From JANSYP01 sp038751255 (GTDB taxonomy: Bacteria > Pseudomonadota > Alphaproteobacteria > Rhodobacterales > Rhodobacteraceae), in NCBI GenBank assembly GCA_038751255.1, contig JBCDGN010000002.1:1-64000 (forward strand): a stretch of 64,000 nucleotides of DNA. Direction: 5' to 3'. The position numbers were made by a program, and so were the translations under genes. Positions within the stretch are counted from its first letter, which is position 1, and each line of letters opens with the position of its first letter. The notes under the pieces are model-generated. The model was not told the DNA's origin, made no database searches, and worked only from the letters and a program-made list of their open reading frames with translations. Positions 9,732 to 16,789 of this stretch are shown piece after piece.

Positions 9732-10274
9732 TCATTTCCGTCGCAGATTTTCGTCCAAGCGCGGAAGTATCTCGACGAAATTACAGGGCCTATGGCGATA
9801 ATCGAGTTGCTTTAATAAAATCTCATCCCAGGCATCTTTGCAGGCACCCGGACTGCCCGGCAAAGCGAAGAGATACGTGCCTTTGGCAACGCCACCCGTC
9901 GCTCGGCTTTGCACCGCGGATGTGCCGATCTTTTGCATCGAAACCCAAGTGAAGACCGTGCCGAACGCGTCGATTTCTTTCTCATAGACATCTCTATGGG
10001 CCTCGACCGTGACATCGCGGCCTGTGAGCCCCGTCCCGCCAGTTGAGATGATCACATCAATCTCGGGTGCGTCGCACCATTGGCGCAGTTGCTCTGAAAT
10101 CTCGGCACGCTCGTCCCGCAGAAGTTTTCGCGCCGCCAGGATATGACCCGCAGCAGTCAGTCGTTCGATCAAAACAGCCCCGGAGCGGTCTTCCGCTTCA
10201 GACCGGCTGTCAGAGACCGTCAGCACCGCAATACGGACGGGCTCAAATGGCAGTCTGTCATCGATACGGCTCAT
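9732..10274 (-). CDS. moaB: Molybdenum cofactor biosynthesis protein B
   Basis: This 180-aa protein belongs to the MoaB/MogA family, which binds molybdopterin and adenylylates it before metal insertion (cytoplasm). Motifs visible are AVLTVSDSRS, the substrate-binding loop STGGTGLTGRDVT, and ALPGSPGACKDAWDEIL near the C-terminus. Start 10274 gives the normal family length; the open frame runs upstream but carries no family similarity there. The uracil-DNA glycosylase gene lies 32 bp upstream on the same strand, so the two may share a transcript, though there is no obvious functional link. Confidence 0.93.
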   Translation of the reverse strand: MSRIDDRLPFEPVRIAVLTVSDSRSEAEDRSGAVLIERLTAAGHILAARKLLRDERAEISEQLRQWCDAPEIDVIISTGGTGLTGRDVTVEAHRDVYEKEIDAFGTVFTWVSMQKIGTSAVQSRATGGVAKGTYLFALPGSPGACKDAWDEILLKQLDYRHRPCNFVEILPRLDENLRRK

Positions 10275-10306
10275 CGGCGGGGTCCTAAGATGGCAATGTG
10301 CAGGGA

Positions 10307-11107
10307 CTAACCAGCACCTTGCCCGGTTTCGATTAGATGCGCCTTCAGCGCCAGAAGATCGGCCCAGGCCTCGCGTTTGGCTCCGGGATTGCGCAAGAGA
10401 TAGGCTGGGTGAAACATTGGCAAGCAGGGCAGATCCAACGCCCGGGTCCATTGCCCCCTCAGCCGTGTGATCCCGCGTTTGCCGAAGAGTGCCTGACAGG
10501 AAATATTCCCCATCGCCACAATCACATCTGGCGCGGCGAGCGCCACGTGACGACGGATAAAGGGCATCAGCATCGCGATTTCTTCAGGTTTTGGGTCGCG
10601 GTTTTGCGGAGGACGCCAGGGCAGAATGTTGGTGATGTAGACCGCAGACTCAGGTGCCGGCGCCCTCCGATCGAGCCCAATCGGCGCCAGCATCCGGTCA
10701 AGAAGCTGGCCGGCACGACCCACAAATGGCTTGCCTTGCAAGTCTTCGTCCCGACCCGGGGCTTCGCCGATGATCATGACCTGCGCCCCCGGCAGACCAT
10801 CGGCAAAAACCGTGGACCGCGCCCCAAGACGAAGTTCGCAATGGGAATACGCGGTCATCGCGTCGTGGAGGTCTTCCAGTGTTTCCGCAGCAGCCGCCGC
10901 GGCTTTTGCGGCCTCAACCGGGTCCCCTGAGCTGAGCGGCGGTGTGACGGCCGGTTGCGATGGTGCCTTACGCTGGTGCGGTACGGCTTGGGGTGAAGGT
11001 TTAGGCGCAACGAAGCGGTCGATGGGCGTCTCGGCAATCGCCTCATTGGCGCCGAGCTCAATTTGCCATTTCAGGGCAGCAAGCAAAGTCTCGCGTGTCT
11101 CCGCCAT
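10307..11107 (-). CDS. Uracil-DNA glycosylase, family 4-like
   Basis: A 266-aa base-excision repair enzyme that should remove uracil from DNA. The N-terminal 80 residues are low-complexity (Pro/Ala rich); the UDG fold follows with the active-site motif GEAPGRDEDLQGKPFVGRAG near residue 113 and the leucine-loop region MFHPAYLLRNP near the C-terminus. Unlike classical family 4 enzymes, which bind a 4Fe-4S cluster through four Cys, only three Cys are present, in SHCEL, ISCQA and LPCLP, and the position before PFIRRH where a Cys is expected is Met. A cluster is therefore unlikely. Confidence 0.88.
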   Translation of the reverse strand: MAETRETLLAALKWQIELGANEAIAETPIDRFVAPKPSPQAVPHQRKAPSQPAVTPPLSSGDPVEAAKAAAAAAETLEDLHDAMTAYSHCELRLGARSTVFADGLPGAQVMIIGEAPGRDEDLQGKPFVGRAGQLLDRMLAPIGLDRRAPAPESAVYITNILPWRPPQNRDPKPEEIAMLMPFIRRHVALAAPDVIVAMGNISCQALFGKRGITRLRGQWTRALDLPCLPMFHPAYLLRNPGAKREAWADLLALKAHLIETGQGAG

Positions 11108-11229
11108 CTATCATCCCAGCCAAAGGTCCTCTGCCCAATATGGCGCAGGCTGACCTGCTTGACCATGCCCACCCAGATGGTAGAGCCCCTTGCGACGCGC
11201 CCTTGACCAAAGCCTGACGCGGAAAGCGC

Positions 11230-12180
11230 ATGTCCTTCGACGCTGAACATTTGCTGGGGATCGAACCCCTCAGCCCGGTTGAGATCGTGACCTTGCTCGA
11301 TCTCTCTGAAAGCTATGTGGCGCTCAACCGCCGCGACCTTAAACAAAGCGACGCGCTGGCCGGTCTGACCCAAATCAACATGTTTTTTGAAAACTCCACG
11401 CGCACCCAGGCGAGTTTCGAGCTTGCAGGCAAACGTTTGGGCGCGGACGTGATGAACATGTCCATGCAAGCCAGCTCGATCAATAAGGGCGAGACGCTGA
11501 TCGACACGGCTCTGACGCTGAACGCGATGCATCCCGATCTTTTGGTGGTGCGCCACCCGCATTCCGGTGCCGTGGCGCTACTGGCGCAAAAGGTACAATG
11601 CGCAGTTCTAAACGCGGGCGATGGCCGCCACGAGCATCCGACACAAGCGCTTCTTGATGCGCTGACCATTCGCCGGGCGACCGGTCGGCTGCAGCGTTTG
11701 ACCATCGCGATTTGCGGCGATATCGCTCACAGTCGGGTGGCACGATCCAACATCCTTCTGCTGCACAAGCTGGAAAATCGTGTGCGTTTGATCGGTCCCC
11801 CTACCCTGATGCCTTCGGGCGTTGCCGATTGGGGCGTGGAAGTCTTCGATGACATGCGCAAAGGTCTGGAGGGCTGTGACGTGGTGATGATGCTCCGGCT
11901 CCAACACGAGCGCATGGATGGTGGCTTTGTCCCATCGGTGCGGGAGTACTATCATCGCTATGGGCTCGACGCCGAAAAGCTCTCCCATGCCAAAGAGGAC
12001 GCGATTGTCATGCATCCTGGTCCGATGAATCGCGGCGTAGAAATCGATGGAACAATTGCCGACGATATCAATCGCTCGGTGATCCAAGAACAGGTAGAAA
12101 TGGGTGTCGCGGTACGCATGGCCACGATGGACCTTCTGGCCAAAAATTTGCGAGCGCGACGCGGAGGAGAGATCCAATGA
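11230..12180 (+). CDS. pyrB: Aspartate carbamoyltransferase catalytic subunit
   Basis: A 316-aa ATCase that condenses carbamoyl phosphate with aspartate in pyrimidine synthesis. The carbamoyl-phosphate loop STRT is at residues 56-59 within FFENSTRTQASFELAGKRLG; the HPTQ motif is at 136-139 and HPGPMNRG near 260. No regulatory PyrI gene follows. Instead a small membrane protein (4-bp overlap) and a dihydroorotase homologue follow, the arrangement of class A ATCases in which PyrB needs an inactive PyrC-like partner. It heads a four-gene operon ending with plsY. Confidence 0.97.
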   Translation: MSFDAEHLLGIEPLSPVEIVTLLDLSESYVALNRRDLKQSDALAGLTQINMFFENSTRTQASFELAGKRLGADVMNMSMQASSINKGETLIDTALTLNAMHPDLLVVRHPHSGAVALLAQKVQCAVLNAGDGRHEHPTQALLDALTIRRATGRLQRLTIAICGDIAHSRVARSNILLLHKLENRVRLIGPPTLMPSGVADWGVEVFDDMRKGLEGCDVVMMLRLQHERMDGGFVPSVREYYHRYGLDAEKLSHAKEDAIVMHPGPMNRGVEIDGTIADDINRSVIQEQVEMGVAVRMATMDLLAKNLRARRGGEIQ

Positions 12181-12752
12181 CGCCTGACTTGCTCGAAGCG
12201 CAATCTGGCGAAGCGCAAGTCTTACGTATCTTTGGCATTGCCCCAGGCAGCCTTGCCGAAGCGACTTTGCTGACATCTTCAACCGAAGGTCCGGAAGCTC
12301 TGGCTCAAAGCGCCGGTCACACGCTTGGCCAGATCCTGCTCGACCCCGCCTGGATTGAGCTTGTTGATCAGAAAGATGTCGCGTCAATTGGAGGATTGGT
12401 GGCTTATCTAGAGACGGGCTACGATCCCCCGAAAGACGCTTTGAGCAAACTGCGAGAGGCCCTGCGCGGAGCCCCGCAATACGTGCTTTTGGTCCTGTCT
12501 CGCGCCTTTGGAAATGAGGCGATCCGGTTCCTGCCATCTTCAGGTTTGGAACCGCTTGTAGCGGTATCGCTCGTACACCCGCCAGCCCCCGCGATGGCCA
12601 TGGCGCCCGATGACAGCGCTGGTCCGCTCGACGCCAAAGCACCGCCTGTCAAAGCCCCGATGAGCCAAGCTCGGATCAGCGGGATGGTGGCCTTTGTCGC
12701 TCTGATTTTTATCGGCCTTTTCACCACCTTCATTGTCCTGATTGCAGGCTAA
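12177..12752 (+). CDS. Uncharacterised tail-anchored protein in the pyr operon
   Basis: I do not recognise a domain in this 191-aa protein. The first 140 residues are soluble, acidic and contain no Cys; residues 141-160 are a Pro/Ala-rich linker; the last 23 residues (GMVAFVALIFIGLFTTFIVL) form a single membrane segment directly at the C-terminus, so the body should face the cytoplasm. It overlaps pyrB by 4 bp and ends 15 bp before the dihydroorotase homologue, so it is translated with the pyrimidine enzymes. A role in tethering the PyrB complex to the membrane is possible but pure inference. Confidence 0.75.
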   Translation: MTPDLLEAQSGEAQVLRIFGIAPGSLAEATLLTSSTEGPEALAQSAGHTLGQILLDPAWIELVDQKDVASIGGLVAYLETGYDPPKDALSKLREALRGAPQYVLLVLSRAFGNEAIRFLPSSGLEPLVAVSLVHPPAPAMAMAPDDSAGPLDAKAPPVKAPMSQARISGMVAFVALIFIGLFTTFIVLIAG

Positions 12753-12767
12753 GGGGCGGCAATCGCG

Positions 12768-14048
12768 ATGGATACGGTCTTTGAAAATGTGACCTTGATC
12801 GATCCAGAGGCTGACCGCGAACGCAAGAGCCACGTGCTGCTCCGCGATGGCAAAATCGCCGAAATCCTCGACCATGGCGCTGTCCCGGTGGTTACCGGTG
12901 CCGACCATATCGATGGAAAAGGGCTCTGCCTTGCCCCCGGGATTGTGGATCTGGGCGTCAAAGTTGGAGAGCCAGGCGAACGCCACAAGGAAAGCTTCCG
13001 CACCGCGGGGGCCGCCGCCGCCGCAGGCGGTGTCACCACCATCGTGACCCGCCCCGACACGAAACCCGCCATCGATACGCCAGAGGTGCTGGAATACGCC
13101 ACCCGACGCGCGGCAGATGCAACCGAGGTGCGGATCGCCCCCATGGCGGCACTGACCCATGAACGGGCCGGACGCGAAATGGTGGAAATCGGATTTCTGA
13201 AGGACGCCGGCGCCGTGGCCTTTTCCGATGGCGATCAGGTCATCGCTGATACGCGAATTTTCAGCCGCTGTTTGACCTATGCGCGAAGCCTCGACGCTTT
13301 GGTGATCGGTCATGTGCAAGAACCCTACCTGTCGCAACGGGCGGCGGTGACAAGCGGAAAATTTGCCTCTCTTCGTGGTCTTCCAGCGGTGTCGCCGATG
13401 GCAGAGCGCTTGGGGCTCGAACGCGATCTCGCTCTAATCGAGATGACCAAAGCGCGCTACCATGTGGATCAGATCAGCACCGCAGTCGCTCTGCCTGCGC
13501 TCCGCCGGGCGCGCGAGGCGGGTCTTGATGTGACCGCGGGCACCTCGGTGCATCATGTCACCCTGAACGAGTTTGATGTGGGCGACTACCGGACTTTCTT
13601 TAAGGTTAAACCGCCCCTTCGGGCGGAAGAAGATCGGCTCGCTGTGATTGAGGCCATGCGCGATGGCCTGATCGACATCATCTGCTCGATGCACACACCG
13701 CAGGACGAAGAAAGCAAGCGGCTGCCCTATGAGGAGGCCGCAAGCGGTGCCGTCGGCCTAGAAACCCTGTTGCCCGCAAGCCTGCGCCTCTATCATGCAG
13801 GGCAGGTGAGCCTGCCTCAACTGTTCCGCGCGTTGTCCCACAACCCTGCCCAGCGGCTCGGCCTTGATGGTGGCCGGATGCGTGTTGGGGCGCCTGCCGA
13901 TCTGGTTCTGTTCGACCCACACACACCGTTTGTGCTTGATCGCTTCACGCTAAAATCGAAGTCAAAAAACACGCCGTTCGACGGGCAACGCCTGCAAGGA
14001 AAGGTTCGCGGCACATGGGTCGGCGGTAAGCGGATCTTCGGGACGTGA
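12768..14048 (+). CDS. Dihydroorotase-like protein PyrC', probably catalytically inactive
   Basis: This 426-aa protein is a class I dihydroorotase by fold and length, with FKVKPPLR, GLETLLPASLRL and NPAQRLGL retained. The zinc ligands are not. The DxHxH motif near the N-terminus reads D61-L-G63-V-K65; the His of the HISTA motif is Gln235 (DQISTA); and the catalytic Asp of ATDHAPH is Met308 (CSMHTPQ). It therefore matches the non-catalytic partner (PyrC' or PyrX) known to hold PyrB in class A ATCase complexes such as that of Pseudomonas; a true PyrC should be encoded elsewhere. Automatic annotation would call it dihydroorotase. It overlaps plsY by 4 bp. Confidence 0.88.
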   Translation: MDTVFENVTLIDPEADRERKSHVLLRDGKIAEILDHGAVPVVTGADHIDGKGLCLAPGIVDLGVKVGEPGERHKESFRTAGAAAAAGGVTTIVTRPDTKPAIDTPEVLEYATRRAADATEVRIAPMAALTHERAGREMVEIGFLKDAGAVAFSDGDQVIADTRIFSRCLTYARSLDALVIGHVQEPYLSQRAAVTSGKFASLRGLPAVSPMAERLGLERDLALIEMTKARYHVDQISTAVALPALRRAREAGLDVTAGTSVHHVTLNEFDVGDYRTFFKVKPPLRAEEDRLAVIEAMRDGLIDIICSMHTPQDEESKRLPYEEAASGAVGLETLLPASLRLYHAGQVSLPQLFRALSHNPAQRLGLDGGRMRVGAPADLVLFDPHTPFVLDRFTLKSKSKNTPFDGQRLQGKVRGTWVGGKRIFGT

Positions 14049-14653
14049 TTCCCGCGCTGAGTTCTTCGCCTATCGCGCTCATACTCACGGCTTTGTTGGC
14101 ATATCTTTTGGGGTCTGTTCCCTTTGGGATCGTGATGGCCCGCGTCTTTGGGCTGGGCGATCTGCGCAAGATTGGATCGGGCAATATCGGGGCAACGAAT
14201 GTACTGCGTACCGGCAATAAGCCTGCTGCGGCCCTGACGCTGATTCTGGACGCAGCCAAAGCGGGTGTCGCGGTTCTGATTGCACGTGCAGCCCTTGGCG
14301 AGGACGCCGCACAACTGGCTGGTTTCGCGGCATTTTTGGGCCACTGCTTCCCGGTTTATCTGCAGTTCAAGGGCGGCAAAGGCGTTGCAACCTTTCTCGG
14401 CGCAGTTCTTGCACTGGCCTGGCCGGTAGGCCTCGCGGCTTGCGCGACCTGGCTCGTATCCGCGCTGCTGTTCCGTATCTCATCGCTTTCGGCCCTGGTG
14501 GCCGCGGCACTGTCGCCGGTTTGGGCAACGCTCTTGGGAAAAACAGATATGTCGCTTTTGTGTCTTGGCCTTGCCGCGCTCGTCTTTTGGCGTCACGAGG
14601 CCAATATTGAGCGTTTGATTTCCGGCACGGAGCCCCGAATCGGAAAGTCTTAG
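14045..14653 (+). CDS. plsY: Acyl-phosphate:glycerol-3-phosphate acyltransferase PlsY
   Basis: A 202-aa inner-membrane enzyme making lysophosphatidate from acyl-phosphate and glycerol-3-phosphate, the first step of phospholipid synthesis. About five membrane segments are visible. The three family motifs are present: SVPFGIVMARVFG with GSGNIGATNVLR, QFKGGKGVAT, and the C-terminal RHEANIERLISGTE. It begins with GTG 14045, whose last two bases are part of the TGA of the preceding gene, so it is translationally coupled to the pyrimidine operon. It converges on a small membrane-protein gene with a 4-bp overlap. Confidence 0.96.
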   Translation: MIPALSSSPIALILTALLAYLLGSVPFGIVMARVFGLGDLRKIGSGNIGATNVLRTGNKPAAALTLILDAAKAGVAVLIARAALGEDAAQLAGFAAFLGHCFPVYLQFKGGKGVATFLGAVLALAWPVGLAACATWLVSALLFRISSLSALVAAALSPVWATLLGKTDMSLLCLGLAALVFWRHEANIERLISGTEPRIGKS

Positions 14654-14880
14654 ATCGTCGTCTCGAGCGTCAATTTGCGGGTCGCCGACTCACGCATGCG
14701 CGCAAAAGCGACACTGCTCAAGACCGCTGCTTGAAGCAAACCGAGACCGAAAAGAACGGCGCCTAACCCAAGCTCGCCATAGGCAAGTGCCAGACCTGCA
14801 AGCAAAAATGGCGCGACTAGTAGCATCCCCGCCACGATCCAGAGTATGGTAAATGCAGTCGTTGTGATCTGAGCTTTCAT
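14650..14880 (-). CDS. Small membrane protein of unknown function
   Basis: A 76-aa protein with two predicted membrane helices: TAFTILWIVAGMLLVAPFLL and then GLGAVLFGLGLLQAAVLSSV, followed by a basic C-terminal tail. No family recognised. The start at 14880 (MKAQ) is preceded by GGGAGG seven bases upstream on the minus strand; a longer open frame to 14919 lacks such a site. Its stop overlaps that of plsY (TTAG shared on opposite strands). A Shine-Dalgarno site plus clean hydropathy make it likely real. Confidence 0.65.
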   Translation of the reverse strand: MKAQITTTAFTILWIVAGMLLVAPFLLAGLALAYGELGLGAVLFGLGLLQAAVLSSVAFARMRESATRKLTLETTI

Positions 14881-15088
14881 CTTCCAACCTCCCGTGGTCC
14901 CCCGCACGTCTCCAAACATAGCCGCATCCCCATCAGCCTGGCGTTAATGCGTAGGCAGGACTTCGTTAAATCCATCGCGAAATTTTCTGCATCGCTCGGG
15001 AGTTTGAGCATGCACGAAATCGGATGGCTCTGCTGTGCGCAGGATCACACTCCGCCGCGCAATGCGCGAGTCGTGTCGGTTGATTTGG
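14881..15088. other. Intergenic region between small membrane protein and ABC permease
   Basis: These 208 bases hold the promoter of the small membrane-protein gene and the 3' end of the polA-permease transcript. I see no gene; a short open frame at 14947-15240 has no ribosome site and overlaps the permease. No clear terminator hairpin with a T tract was found. Confidence 0.4.
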
Positions 15089-16771
15089 TTAATCGGTACC
15101 CCGACGCGCCATGGTCCTGCACAATAGCAGGACCGGCAAAAGCCCAACTGCGACGATCACGAGGCTCGGAACCGCAGCCCCATCAAGCCGCTCATCTGAC
15201 GCCAGTCGGTGGGCCTGCACTGCCAGCGTATCGAAGTTGAAGGGCCGCATGATCAATGTGGCGGGTAATTCCTTCATCACATCAACGAAAACAATGAGCA
15301 AAGCAGTCAGAACACTCGGCGCCAAAACTGGTAAATGCACCCGAAACAGCGTGCCATAGACAGACGCGCCCAAGGACCGAGCAGCCGCATCAATGTTATG
15401 GTGGATGGATGATTGACCGCTTTCATAAGCGCCAATCGCGGCCGCGGAGAAACGCACCAAATAGGCCAGAACCAAAAGCGCAATTGAGCCAGTAAAGATT
15501 AACCCCGTGCTGATGCCCAATGTGCTGCGCATCCAAGCATCGATGGTGTTGTCGAGCGCAGCAAAGGGCACCAACAGACCCACCGCAATCACACCGCCTG
15601 GCACTGCATAGCCCAGGCGTGCAATCCCAAGAGGTGCCGCTGCTTGGGGGGAGTTGCCTGTCCGGCTGTAGTAGCTCAGGATCAGGGCCGCCAAGACCGT
15701 GACCACCGCTGCAAGCCCTGCAACCGTAAGTGAGTTTTGCAGAAAGCCCAGATAGCGTGCGCTCAGAAGCGATTGCTCCGAGCCGGTGGCCATTGTGCTC
15801 AGCGCCAAGACCGGTAGGGCAAAACCAAAGAGCACCGGTAAAGCGCAGAGCACAGTGGCTGCCCAGGCTTTCCAACCCGTAAGCGTGATGCGTGCCCAGA
15901 CCATCTGTCGCCGAGCCCCCGTGTCGAACCGCTTGCCGCCGCGACTGATCTTTTCTAGGGCCGCGAATAAAAGTGCGATGCCCAAAAGGCAGAGCGCGAG
16001 TTGTGCAGCCGCCCCGCGATCAGCGAAGGTGAACCAACTGGAATAAATACCTGTCGCGAAGGTCTGAACACCGAAAAAGGCAACTGTGCCGTAGTCGGCG
16101 ATCGTCTCCATCACCGCCAAGAGAACACCGCTGGCAATTGCCGGTCTCGCCTGCGGCGCCATGACCGTCAAAAGCGCCCGCCACGGCCCCACACCGAGCG
16201 TCCGCGCCACCAGTAGACCTGTGCCACCTTGCTGAACAAAGGCCGCCCGGGCGAGCAGGTAAACATAAGGATAAAGCACAAGCGTTAGCATCACCGCTGC
16301 CCCACCGAGCGAACGGATTTCTGGGAACCAGTAATCGCGAGGTCCCCAACCGGTCAAATCGCGCAGGGTGGTTTGGACAATGCCAGGGTGATCGAGAATA
16401 TCGGTATAGGCATAGGCCAGCACATAGGCTGGAAAGGCCAAGGGCAGCACCAGAAGCACCTCTAGCAGCCTTTGGCCGGGGAACCGAAACGCCGTGACCA
16501 ACCAGGCCGTCCCCGTCCCAATGATCATTGTGCCAATAGCCACGATCACCACCAACTGCACAGTTGCCCAAAGGTAGCGAGGCAACACACTGTCAGCCAA
16601 GTGACGCACCGTATCGGTGCCGCTGGTCACGGCTGCAAGCACCACCGCGATCATCGGCAGCAAGCATGCGCAGGCAATAACCCAGGCGCTCAGTCTCAGC
16701 CAGCGCGTCTCGCGCCTTTTGAGTTTGCGCCGTAAAGACGGAGCGGCGTGTGGATCGGCCTCTGCAACCAT
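15089..16771 (-). CDS. Iron(III)-type ABC transporter permease (FbpB family)
   Basis: This 560-aa protein is a fused permease with two copies of the binding-protein-dependent transport domain and about 12 membrane segments, the layout of FbpB/AfuB ferric-iron permeases. EAA-like loops are visible in each half (ARTLGVGPWRALLTVMAPQARPAIASG and ARSLGASVYGTLFRVHLPVLAPS are the regions). The transporter normally needs a periplasmic iron-binding protein and an ATPase; neither is adjacent. The gene starts 18 bp after polA on the same strand, an unusual partner. Function as an iron permease is by family; the actual substrate is unproven. Confidence 0.88.
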   Translation of the reverse strand: MVAEADPHAAPSLRRKLKRRETRWLRLSAWVIACACLLPMIAVVLAAVTSGTDTVRHLADSVLPRYLWATVQLVVIVAIGTMIIGTGTAWLVTAFRFPGQRLLEVLLVLPLAFPAYVLAYAYTDILDHPGIVQTTLRDLTGWGPRDYWFPEIRSLGGAAVMLTLVLYPYVYLLARAAFVQQGGTGLLVARTLGVGPWRALLTVMAPQARPAIASGVLLAVMETIADYGTVAFFGVQTFATGIYSSWFTFADRGAAAQLALCLLGIALLFAALEKISRGGKRFDTGARRQMVWARITLTGWKAWAATVLCALPVLFGFALPVLALSTMATGSEQSLLSARYLGFLQNSLTVAGLAAVVTVLAALILSYYSRTGNSPQAAAPLGIARLGYAVPGGVIAVGLLVPFAALDNTIDAWMRSTLGISTGLIFTGSIALLVLAYLVRFSAAAIGAYESGQSSIHHNIDAAARSLGASVYGTLFRVHLPVLAPSVLTALLIVFVDVMKELPATLIMRPFNFDTLAVQAHRLASDERLDGAAVPSLVIVAVGLLPVLLLCRTMARRGTD

Positions 16772-16789
16772 TCTATGTACCGGCCGTCC

